Part shown: in pieces, positions 31,902-41,732 of the stretch
Numbering within the stretch: the stretch's first letter is position 1
Layout of the letters: the number at the start of each line of letters is the position of its first letter
Assembly (NCBI GenBank): GCA_031772625.1
Contig: CM062819.1
Location: 1,232,644,955-1,232,708,954 of the forward strand
Origin: Pinus tabuliformis
Taxonomy: Eukaryota > Streptophyta > Pinopsida > Pinales > Pinaceae
Direction of reading: 5' to 3'
DNA: 64,000 bases
The notes under the pieces: generated by a model
What the model was told of the DNA's origin: nothing
What the model saw: only the letters and a program-made list of their open reading frames with translations
The model's database searches: none
Translations under genes and position numbers: made by a program

Positions 31902-33691
31902 GATGACCTTGTCTTAGTCAAAAAAAAAAATTAACTTCAAGGCTTTAAAATGTTCTTTTAGGGGAAACTCGTGATTCGGTCTCAGAAAATACTAACAAGG
32001 TGTTTTTGGATCGTGGGAAATCAATTATTAAGATGCATAAAACACTGGTGCTCTTTCATTTTTTAAGAGTCAAGAAAGAAAGAAAGATGACTCTATCGCT
32101 TTCAATTAGAAACAAGCTCGAAAAGACAAGTGCTCAAATGATCTTTTAAGTTTAATTAGTCAAAAAGATCAAATGACTGCCCTAGATGATCTAGGTAAAC
32201 AGGATTACTAGGTAACCATGAACTGCAAAATACCTCCCGACGAACCAAGAAGTACGAGCAAGCAATCTCCCCGAATGCTGTGTTCGGTGTATCACGTTTG
32301 CAAGGCAGCCGACTCGGCCTCCTAAGGATAAAAGGATTGTAGCCTAGTGGGGTCTCCCATTATATACTCAACGGTATCGGGAGCACAAATCCGTACTAGC
32401 ATTGTCTAATGCCGAAGCTAACGACAGTTGTTAGGTTTAAAGACGCTGGAACACGTCTCTAGCCTAGACCTTCTAGATATGATTGTTGATTTCAAATGCG
32501 CCTTAGGTTAATTGAATTCATTTTAAAGTTTACCTTGACTTATGTTTCAGTTTTCAGGCCTTAGCAATGTGACTCAAAAACCTTAAATGCAACTAAATGA
32601 CACAAGACCCTTTCAATTTGATGAAATTCCTACACTAGATAGGGTAGAAACTACTCAATCAAATGCAAACAATCAAGCAACTGACACAAAATGATCTTTC
32701 ACTAACTTACTTTTTCAAAAAATAAACTAATGAAAAATGCATTCCAATTCCTAATTTCCTGATAAGAACTTATCTATTAGTCCTTTCAAATTCAAACAGC
32801 TTCTCTTCCTTTTTCAAATGCCGATGCAATTATAGTCTTTTAATGATGCAAGTTATCATAACATAATGATGCAACAAGCTAGAATTTCATACTTTTTCAT
32901 GAAACAATGAAACAAACTTTTCTCATACAATCTTTCAGTGAAAAAGTTCTCGAGACAATAAGATCTTCAAGCAAATGAACACGTGAAAAGAGAATCTCAT
33001 TCAGACTAATGAAACACCGACTTTACCAATCACAAGACCAACAATGTAATCTATGTCAGAAAAGAAACGTTTAGGCAAGCAAAACGAAAACTTTTCAAAC
33101 TTGTGTACAGGAGGTCAAAGTTGTAAAAGGACCAAAAACAAAATGCAAAGAGTAAGTACACCTACAACCTGACTTATTGAGTTCTCAAACTATTGAATGG
33201 ATGACTAACTATATGCCCTGGTGTAGCTAGCCACTCAATGACTCAATCAATCAAGTAGAAAGATGACAAGCCAACAAGCAAACAAAACCAAATGAAAAGT
33301 AGCTTTATAATCAGTGAGAAAACAGTCCAAAAGGATTACGGGGTCAAAACCACAAGAGCAGAACACACTGGCCAAGATTGGGGTCAAGCCCTAATCTTCA
33401 CTTCCAGGCATCGACATGACTGCCTAACTGAAAATAAGCGCCAAAGGCTGGTCGACGCAACTATTTCTCAGCAAGTCACGCTGGTTGGCGTAATTGTCAG
33501 TGAATTAAGCACATTCATCGAGGGAGCTAGGAAAAAATAATAAAAAATTGAAACAAGGACCAGATCTGCTACTATAAATTTTAGACTCAGACCAGTAAGC
33601 AGGAGAAAAGAAACAGAACAAAAGGAAAAAAGTGGAACTAGAAAAGTTCTCATGAAATCATGAAATCCAAGACAAACCAAAGGATTGGGAT
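31902..33691 (-). other. gypsy-1 5' untranslated leader
   Basis: About 1.8 kb between the primer binding site and the gag ATG on the minus strand. No convincing frame. Long leaders are usual in Tat-lineage elements. The small plus-strand frame at 33292-33540 has no recognisable content. Confidence 0.6.
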
Positions 33692-33709
33692 TCCCTAGCG
33701 GAGTCGCCA
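33692..33709 (-). promoter_or_regulatory. gypsy-1 primer binding site
   Basis: Minus strand TGGCGACTCCGCTAGGGA, 3 nt from the end of the 5' LTR. It matches the TGGCGACTC-x-GCTGGGGA type used by Tat/Ogre elements (tRNA-Arg is the usual assignment), supporting the lineage call from the coding region. Confidence 0.85.
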
Positions 33710-33712
33710 ATT

Positions 33713-34603
33713 TGTGGTAAAGTAAAACTACAAGTGCAGACACGAACGGATTCCTCTAGCCCGATAATGGGTCTAGCCACAACAGATACATTCTATGGAA
33801 GATTTCCTTAGGTTAGAACCAAATAAGAGGGCCTACCTCTTAGTCTGCTTGTCCTATTTGATGATGTCCTTGCTTTCTCGCTCCAACGATCTCTCGCTTC
33901 CTTCTTCAAGCACCTAAAACAAGTAAACAATAGCAAACAACAAATGTGACAATAGACAAATTGCATTTCAACCTACTTAACAAGTCAAGAAACATTAAGC
34001 CATGAATGTATAATATAACAAAACATGTAGGAAATCAATTGATAGTTGCATATATTAATATCAAAGAGAGATTACAACCATTTGTCTTGACGTTGCAGTC
34101 CTCCTCTGTCAAGACCAGGTTCCCACACACTTCTGCTAGCATCCCATGATGGCCTCAAGCAACAATAGTTTTAAGGCTCTTCACTTTAGGCTTCACTCCA
34201 AACCAAATCACACTTCTCCCTCACACAACTAGATAGCTACAACTAGTAATAGTTTGCTTTCGACTCCAAACCAAAATAGCATAAGCACACCAACATCAAC
34301 ACTAGCTTGTGCTTGGGAAGAAGGGAGGTTTATATAGGAAAAATGGATGAGAGATGGATCCTCCTCTCATGGAAAAAGGACTTGTCCCTTGAGGTAGTTC
34401 CATTATTATAGGGGAAAGGAGCCCAAATTGACATCCTCAACCCCATCCAGTCAAACCATTTACCAGACTTCCGTTACGAAGCTTCTAGAGCTGGAAGCTT
34501 CGGTTCCAAATTTAAAAAACTTCCCAAAACAGGACTGATGTGACTAGAAAACAGCTCAGTCACATCAGTCGGTGTGAGGGATAGTGCTAATCGCTACACA
34601 TCA
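33713..34603 (-). repeat. gypsy-1 5' LTR (right end uncertain)
   Basis: Starts TGTGGTAAAG on the plus strand, next to the PBS. A TATATAAA box lies on the minus strand at 34329-34336 within an otherwise pyrimidine-rich region, a plausible Pol II promoter for the element. The outer end is a guess: ...CTACACATCA at 34603 would give a TG...CA LTR of 891 bp. No second copy was found to confirm it. Confidence 0.6.
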
Positions 34604-34726
34604 ACGTGGGGAAGACAAAGGTCATTAGCGCCAGTGTTTTAAACTAGGAAAAACAGAAGTTTCAGGGGAAATGGTGTAAAAGGGAATTGATCTTCTCATG
34701 AAGAGGGACATAATGGGAGTTTCTTC

Positions 34727-35377
34727 ATGAAGGCAAAGAATGCGGGGTTCAGTGTAGAGGTCCTCCAGGATCAAGGAATGGGGAGTACAGGGACAGTGAC
34801 AAAATTTTGTGTAAGAGCCGCTAAAGACACAACCAATGTCGACACTTCATCTGTACAACACTTCCTTATTATTTTCCCCGCCAAGATCTGGGTGGCTACT
34901 TTAACCGCAAGATCAGTTATGCTAGAGATGGAGTAGCCACGCAGCTTCTTGGCAAGCTTGAACTTTTCCTTCACTCGTTCAGCTAGGTCACGCTCACCCG
35001 TTTTTCTACCAAATGCCATGGCTAGATTCGAGCCTAAATGCGGGAGCAAAGTGATCCTATGGATCAGCATGTCCATGATCGGTACCAGTTCTCCTAATCA
35101 CAGGCACCCATCGTGCACCAAGCATAGCAGCTAGTTGATAACTATCAAAGTTATGGGCACGCAGTTGTAATGCAGCACCCATAGCAAGTTCAATAGTCCT
35201 GCCTTGTCCACCCATTTTATCCACTATCTTGGCTCCAGTGCGGTCACACCAGATGTCTTTATAGAAGACACAGTGCATGAATGTATCAGTCACCAAGTGG
35301 GGAAAGCGCTTTGTATCTGCCAAATCCCAATCCTCCAACTTTAAATGGGGGACACACACCAGGCACAGACCTTCAAA
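34727..35377 (-). pseudogene. unrecognised retroelement-like gene fragment
   Basis: Two consecutive minus-strand frames form one protein-like sequence: CVPHLKLEDWDLADTKRF, CVFYKDIWCDRTGAKIVDK, GQGRTIELAMGAALQLRAHN, YQLAAMLGARWVPVIRR (one in-frame TGA-type break near 35056), then TLLPHLGSNLAMAFGRK, RDLAERVKEKFKLAKKL and ITDLAVKVATQILAGKI. It is cut at 35377 by the gypsy-3 LTR. The composition suggests a gag-like or accessory gene of a plant retroelement, but I cannot name a family. No upstream exon is visible because gypsy-3 replaces it. Confidence 0.4.
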
Positions 35378-36388
35378 CGTTGGCTTGATGGGCCCTAACC
35401 CAGTTTCACTGTTAATTAGCCAAGAAAGTCTCTACACTACTAGCCCTTTCGACATCAATCCGTGGAGTGCAGACTGAAGTCTCACCCGAAGCAGTATAGG
35501 GTGATGCAGGAACCAAGTTTCCGCACCCTGAGATAGTTATGATGTCGTTTTATGCCCTAATCCTTCTTTTGCACATATCGATAAGCCCTTTAGGGCTTAT
35601 CACTATACTTCCCTTATTTCACTTCGATACCTTCACGAAAGTCTGCGATCATCCTTCGTGTACCCTAAATAGGCAACACAGACACTTAGGCACCTCTGTA
35701 ACTACCCCTTCTGTGTCTACCCAAATTAGCTTAGTATCTGATAAATTCAACATGCATTATGATTATCTTCACATAAACAAATATTCTTACTTGCGTTCAT
35801 ATGAAAAAGTAAAACACATAGATTTGCACATCAATATAGCATTAAATCATAAACCCAATATTCAACATAACATAACTGCATACATTCATAACATAAGTAA
35901 AGGAGCTCATACACAGGTATCTCCAGAATAATTCTCTTTATTGATGGTTCAAATCTTTAGTACAGACTCTAACTTCCTTGCGCACACAGTTTCAGGGGTC
36001 CGTGCACTCAGTTGTGGACTTATACGCTAGGCCTTTGCACACTCAGCTGCAAAGCCTCTTTCCTACGCTAAGACTCTTCGCTCTTAGCTCCCACAGACCC
36101 ATTACATAAAATATGACTAGAATCAACTGAACAGAACTGAACTGCCTTAGACTCCTCTAAGACTTTCTTTTTATACAATCCCATGGTCTGCGGACCAAGG
36201 GTGGATCTCATAAAGCCAACACAAGTTACCTAAAATAAGGGCAGAAACCCTTTTTGACTCTTTACATCTTCATGCTCCGCAACCACAAAATGCGGAGACT
36301 TTACATTCCTTATACAAAACTTGGGCCTTTAGCCCCCAAACTTGGGATTTTAACCCCAAAATTGACCCTAGGGGACCTGTTCCCAACA
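35378..36388 (-). repeat. gypsy-3 3' LTR
   Basis: 1,011 bp. It is matched to 40774-41732 by shared blocks: CTACACTACT..CCTTTCGACATCAATCCGT, CTGAAGTCTCA, TTTCCGCACCCTGAGA, CTTAGACTCCTCTAAGAC-type, and TTGACCCTAGGGGACC. It ends CCCAACA. Confidence 0.88.
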
Positions 36389-37240
36389 CCAGTCCTCAAA
36401 ATATACCTCCAATAATTTGTAAATAAACTCTTTGAATGCTATGATGACTACGCGAGAGAATATCGTCAGCACATTCTTGAGACCGAATGGCATCACCGTA
36501 TACTGAAAACACGCCCATTCTGTCATGAAGGTTGTTTTACTCCTGTCTTCTGGCGTGATCTTGATCTAATGGTATCCAGAGAACCCATCAATAAATGAGT
36601 AGGCCTCCTTCCCTCCAACATTGTCCAGTAGCTCATTAGTAAATGGTGTCGGGAAAGGATCATGAACACAGGGATCATCAAGCTTTCTTAGATCTACACA
36701 AATCCTTATCTCTCCCTTCTTCTTCTTTTCCTGAACTACCATTAGGCTCACCCAATCAAATTCCTCCACTGGTTCAATAATACCTGCCTCAAGCATCTTT
36801 TCCAATTCCAAGCAGACCTTTTCCTTGTATTTGGGATTAAGGTGATATGGCCTCTTCTTAACGGGCTTCGCGTCTGGTTTCAAAGTTATTTTCATCACTC
36901 CCAAATCGCCTATGATGCCTTTCAAGTCCGAAAATTTTGTAGGAAAAAGATCCTGGTACTCGCAGAGTAACTCAACAACTTTATCCACTATGGCATCATC
37001 CCAATAATCTCTGATCTTCGCGAATTTAGGCTTCGCTTCAGTACCAATGTTTACCTGCCTAGTCTGCAGCGGCGCTGTGATATCCGGGTTCTCTATCCGC
37101 AAACCTTCAATCTCACAGCGGCCTTTCATTTCTGGGATGTTGATATTTCTTGGATCCTCATCCTCTCCTTCAATAGTCATATTATAGCATTCCAGTGCAT
37201 GGTGCAGTTGGGTGATCCAATCTGATTGAACCAATTCCAA
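36389..37240 (-). pseudogene. gypsy-3 reverse transcriptase, N-terminal half
   Basis: The minus-strand frame has the lead-in AKIRDYWDDAIVDKVVELL and YQDLFPTKFSDLKGI, then RPYHLNPKYKEKVCLELEKM, EAGIIEPVEEFDWVSLMVV, GEIRICVDLRKL (motif A side), FPTPFTNELLDNVGGKEAY, FIDGFSGYH, a stop, and VMPFGLKNV. It ends KLLEVYFEDW, where YxDD catalytic residues would be (here Y-F-E-D). The next base is the 3' LTR. So thumb, connection, RNase H and integrase are missing. The first catalytic Asp pair is also mutated (D to E). Confidence 0.88.
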
Positions 37241-37246
37241 AGGATC

Positions 37247-37919
37247 CTACTGAATTTGGAAGATCGCTACCTTAACCTCCTGCATCGCCTCATCAATGCT
37301 TTCGAATTTGTCTTCAAAGCTGAATGTCATCAATAATTCTTCTCTTAAGATATCCCACTCTGTGGTGTCATGGCAGAGCTCTGTTTCCAAATACCAATTC
37401 ATTGGGATTATATCCAGAGTGTGACAGAATAAATGCACCCATTCTGGTTGTGGCTCCGTTTCATACACTTTGGTCCATTTTTCCAAATGATCGTGCGAAT
37501 CATTCCTCCCATCATATTTCTTAGTTAACCATACTTTAGGACGACCAAATCGCATCCTCATCCCTATAATCGCGCCACTCATCAAAGTTGTATTTGTGTG
37601 TACCCCACCACCGAGCGGGCGTAGCGCTTAGTGCCAAATCCAACGCCTGGAAGTGGTGATCCTCTGGAAATTCTCTTTAAAAAACATCCAAAAACTTATC
37701 TATGTCAGTTAAACCATCGTAATAAGGTAAAATTCTTACCTCTAATGACACGCAACACAGCGATTTGGTCATCATGTTGTAATGCAGTGTGGATACTTCG
37801 TGCAACCTGTTTTTCCAATGTTCCAAATCTTCATCTGAATCTGAGGTACAGGAAATTTTGCAGTCCCATGCAATCCATCCATCAGCCATTGGGTTAACCC
37901 AATCTTGGTCTCGCATCAT
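37247..37919 (-). pseudogene. gypsy-3 gag-like domains between protease and RT
   Basis: The minus-strand frames here read RILPYYDGLTDIDKFLDVF, then in the next frame FQALDLALSATPARWWGTH, then KVWLTKKYDGRNDSHDHLEK, WVHLFCHTLDIIPMNWYLET and WDILREELLMTFSFEDKF. Both halves have the retrotransposon-gag cadence (target region, 'D..FL..FE', 'A..WW', 'W..L...L...F'). They lie after the protease and before RT, apart from the N-terminal gag at 39483-40473. This gives two further gag-like modules embedded in pol. Frame breaks occur near 37590-37680. Confidence 0.6.
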
Positions 37920-38032
37920 AATTTTTTAGATTTTATACAAATCATCGTCACTTTCCTCATATTCGCAGACCGGTTCAGTATAGCGCGGTCTTTCTACAAG
38001 TCCAATGGTACTACAACACAGAGCGATTTTCT

Positions 38033-38400
38033 TTAAAGTGACATCGTCCGCTTCTTCAAGTTGATGACTCCATTCATATCAATAGCCCAATCTATTCCAA
38101 GGAGCACGGGGTATGGATTGCTGTCATCAACAATTTCTATCACTTCAAAATTAGCCAGCACGCTCGCACCTTCTATATCTATGGTAACTCCCTGCAATCG
38201 TCCCATGGGGATAATATTCTGCTGGTTCGCCATCCTTAGCTTAATTGGAGACCACTGCAACACATGTCTCCTCATTCTCTCCCAGGTCTATTTAGGCAAT
38301 ATGTTCGCATCAAACCCCAAGTCCAAAATAACTTGGTCCATCTCATAGTCTCCTATTTGTGCGGTAAGCCTCACCTCACGCCTTGTTCTCGCCTTATCCT
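38033..38400 (-). pseudogene. gypsy-3 protease
   Basis: The minus strand reads AQIGDYEMDQVILDLGFDAN, with D-L-G at the catalytic position, then ILPK and a stop, then WERMRRHVLQWSPIKLRMAN, IPMGRLQGVTIDIEG and YPVLLGIDWAIDMNGVI. The DLG...ILPK and LLGIDWA blocks are the two conserved strands of Ty3/gypsy aspartic proteases. A stop splits them. Confidence 0.8.
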
Positions 38401-38899
38401 TACCAATATTTCTGAATACGTAGGGTCCATTACGAGCATTATCCTAACTAGCACACTTATTTATCAACTCTTATAGTCCTTTCACAACCTTGCTATCATG
38501 CAGTAGTTTCATACAAGTCTCCAAGAAGATGGTAAGCACAGAGGGGTCAACCTCCATAGGTGCACTGATGTCTGGTAGTTTGTTCTAACTCCATGAGGTA
38601 GAGGCTTCAGCGATCCTTTTCTTTGCTTCTATGAATATTTCCTTCATGCACTCCAGATCGAAATCAATCTCCTTTTTCGGGGCCTTGCGGACCCATCGAC
38701 CTTCTTCAGGATGTTTTCCCTTATCGTCACCAGTCGTGATCCCGCTTCGAAACACGATATTCACATTCAAGTCCTATTCGCAGGGGTCGACCCTCATCAT
38801 CTGTAAGTTCTGGGTAGGATCTTGAGGCTGCACCTTCTTCTCCTGCATCTTGGCCATCATCACAGGAAATTCTTTGATTGTGTGGTCAAACTGAGTGCA

Positions 38900-39367
38900 G
38901 TATTGACATGATGGGCATGTTTGATTTGTATACTCCTATGCGTAGTGTCCTAGCATTCCGCAATTATATCAAATGACTTGCCCACAACCCCTACTAGGTC
39001 CTCCTCCTCCTCAGCCTCGTCCACATCCCTGATATCCTCCACATGCTCCCCCAACGCCCTAATCCGTAGGTTGAGTTTCTACTTGCATTAAATAGGTGGG
39101 TGTCCTCTCCATCATTAATTTATAGCTTCGACAATGGCGCTCATCATGGCCCATTGATTTGCAGAAATCGTAGAACAATTGTTGTGGTGTCTGCACAAAA
39201 TTTTGCAGTAAGTGACAATTATTTGTTACGTGTTTTCCCGCCACTTGACAGATAGCGCACCAGAGCGTGAACCCCGTACTTGGTCCTACTGGAGCTTCCT
39301 GCCTTAGGGGCATTTGCCCCCCCCCCTGTGATGTAATTCGTGAAGATAGGGCAATGATCTTTATCAT
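38900..39367 (-). pseudogene. gypsy-3 gag zinc knuckles
   Basis: Three CCHC-type knuckles can be read on the minus strand: WCAICQVAGKHVTNNC, YDFCKSMGHDERHC (first Cys replaced by Tyr) and YNCGMLGHYA (first Cys position now a stop). They lie at the C-terminal end of gag, where RNA packaging occurs. Changes in key residues and stops show decay. Confidence 0.78.
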
Positions 39368-39482
39368 GCCCCTAGCTTTTACACTTGAGCCACCAAAATT
39401 CTTTGCGCACCTTCGGCCGAGCCGCTTTTTCTTTTTTCAAGCTCTGTAGTTCCAAGCAAAGGTTATGTAGCTCTGCCTATAT

Positions 39483-40473
39483 CTATTGAACCCCCAACGA
39501 AGCATCCTGAATAGGAGCTTTATGCAATTTCGTTGCAATTTCCAGAGCTTCTGCCTGAGTTCCTATCTTTTGCTGTGATAAAGCAATCCTTAGGTGGGGC
39601 AAGAGCGTGGCTATAAACCAATCATGGTGGTGACTATCTATGAGATTCATATTAGCTTCACGGATCACGCACTTCATTCTTTTATCTATCTCCCATGGCG
39701 TTTCACTGGGTCTCGTCATGATTTCCTTAAATCCAATTACCAATTGCGAGGCATACTTATGCTTATCGAATTCTTTGTTCAAAGCATCTAAGTATTTGCT
39801 AATGACGCCAACGGATTATCAGTGCAGTGCTTAACATACCATGTCAGTGTGAAATCCTACAAAGTAGTAACCAATTGTGCCTTCTTTATGTTATCATCTG
39901 TAATCTGTTGTGTTGTCCACACAGCCTTTGTAACAAACAAAAACTGATATGGATCCTCACTTCCTAAGCCTTTGAAAACTGGCAACTTCATTGTATTTGA
40001 CATGTTGACTAGCGGCGATGGTGGTGGCGATGTGGGTGAAGGTGTATGTTGTGGAGGTGAAGGTGGAGGTGGTGTGGATGGATGAGGTATTCGCGGAAAA
40101 CCCCGCCTTATAAACTGGACAACGCTCAGCGGTGAAGCCTGTGCTTCTCCCTCGTCGTCACTTACAGGAGGTTCAATCAACAGGATATATTCATGGCATG
40201 TTCTTCCCCCATCCCTGAAGAGCTTCCCACTTCACGTAGCTCCAAACATCAAGGTAATGGCATAACCCATTTCTCACACAAAAACATCTTAATCGAAGTA
40301 TTCAAAGACCTTACATACTTACCTCGTGGTCCTTTGAAGAAACGATGCTCTGCTTCACCGTAACTAACTGAGGTGTCGACTGTGAACTCTGCAAAAAATC
40401 CTCCTATAACCCAATCAAGCCAATGGTCAATAGCGCGCGTGATCTTATCTTCAGAAGCTTCCAACCTCTGCAC
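39483..40473 (-). pseudogene. gypsy-3 gag core
   Basis: Minus-strand frames: 40473-40249 (ITRAIDHWLDWVIGGFFAEF), 40180-39857 (a Pro/Ser-rich linker, then MKLPVFKGLGSEDPYQFLFV, VWTTQQITDDNIKKAQLVTTL) and 39782-39483 (FDKHKYASQLVIGFKEI, IDKRMKCVIREANMNL, WFIATLLPHLRIALSQQ). The last two form a normal gag matrix/capsid-like domain. Frame changes separate the three. Confidence 0.75.
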
Positions 40474-40753
40474 TAGCTCTAGATTCCAAATTATTGGACC
40501 GTTAAGCTTCCACTTCCCTTAGTTGTTTTCCAATTTAGCTATCCACTCGTATAGTTCAATCAGGAAGGTGCAAAAGAAATTTTCATGTATTTCTGTGTAC
40601 AAATATTTGTCCAATCACTGTCCTTTTGTTAGGCACATATTCTTATTTTCTTGCACCGCAAATTCATGGATCTTTCTATCCAACCACTTCTCAATTTCCT
40701 TCTTGGTCAGATTCCAGTGATGTGACATCACACATCTCTTTATGCAGATCTCG

Positions 40754-40771
40754 ATCCCCACAACAAAACCA
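40754..40771 (-). promoter_or_regulatory. gypsy-3 primer binding site
   Basis: Minus strand TGGTTTTGTTGTGGGGAT, 2 nt inside the 5' LTR. It resembles the common plant gypsy PBS TGGCGCCGTTGCCGGGGAT with C-to-T changes, consistent with decay by deamination. Confidence 0.6.
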
Positions 40772-40773
40772 TT

Positions 40774-41732
40774 TGTTGGCTTAGGGGGTCCTGACCCAGG
40801 TTCAGATTTAGTTGCACCAAAAAAATCCCTACACTACTCATCCTTTCGACATCAATCCGTAGTGCGCGGACTGAAGTCTCATCTGAAGCAGTATGGGAGG
40901 ATGCTAGAACCGAGTTTCCACACCCTGAGATCAGAGTGATGTCCTTCTAAAACCTAGACCTGCCTTCACGCATATCTTTAAGCACTTATGGCTTATCACT
41001 CTAACTTCCTTTAATCAGCCTCTAGACCTCTGCGAAGGTCTACAACTAGATTTTGAGGACCCTAAACTGGTGAACTAGCTACTTACGTGCACCATAGATT
41101 ACTCTTAGACTAGTATTTACTCAGATCTACCTAAGTGTTCGATAACTTTAACAGAAAGTGTTATGATCTTCACGTAATCGCTTAACATTAACTACGTTCA
41201 AATACTAAGACGGATCAAGTAAATTCGCGCATTAATACATCATTATTTTATACAAACATCATTCCATCGCAGCATATATTGCAATCATACATAACAAAAG
41301 TAAAGAGCTAAGACACAGGAATTCCTGCAACAATCTTCTTTGTTGATCTTCAATATAGGTTTACAGACTCAATACTTCCCTGCACACTCAGTTGCGGACA
41401 CTACTCTATGCCTCTATGCACTCAGCTATAGCGCCTTTCCCTCCTCTAAGTCTTCTATCTCTGTGCTAGAATTATTCGCTCATACCCATAGACTTCCTTT
41501 CTTACTTGCCTTAGACTTTCTAAGACACGCCTATTTATACAATCCCATGGTCCATTGACCATGGGTAGATCTCAAAAGACGACTCAACTTTACATAAAGA
41601 AGGTTAAAAACCTGTTTTGACTCTTAACTAGCTATGTGCTCCGCGACCACAATTTGCGGAGACTTTTCATCTTTTTACATCAAAACTTGGGATTCTGCCC
41701 CAAAATTGACCCTAGGGGACCCCATCCCAACA
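40774..41732 (-). repeat. gypsy-3 5' LTR
   Basis: 959 bp, TGTTGGCTTAGG...CATCCCAACA on the plus strand. Its partner is 35378-36388, where the first base is C instead of T. Confidence 0.88.

Larger units (their letters stand above)
6735..34603 (-). mobile_element. gypsy-1, Tat-like Ty3/gypsy element, split by insertions
   Basis: A minus-strand element reading from a 5' LTR (33713 to about 34603) and primer binding site (33692-33709) through gag (31901 leftwards), protease, RT, RNase H, integrase and an archaeal-type RNase H ending at 6735. It is interrupted by element-2 (12793-29208, TGGGA target duplication, inside gag) and by a solo LTR (8109-9120, ATAAT duplication, inside integrase). Its own sequence is about 10.5 kb. 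I could not find a 3' LTR to the left of 6735; the antisense ORF at 5679-6479 may be its 3' accessory gene, with the 3' LTR lost. Many frameshifts and stops show it is dead. Confidence 0.85.
35378..41732 (-). mobile_element. gypsy-3: Ty3/gypsy element with pol truncated in RT
   Basis: Two ~1-kb direct repeats (35378-36388 and 40774-41732) bound a 4.4-kb interior that reads on the minus strand as gag, zinc knuckles, protease, further gag-like domains and the N-terminal half of RT. RNase H and integrase are absent: the RT reading ends EVYFEDW, directly against the 3' LTR start TGTTGGG. The flanking 5-mers (TCAAA left, CTCCA right) do not match, so there is no clean target duplication. It is non-autonomous as found, and its frames carry several stops. 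Confidence 0.85.
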
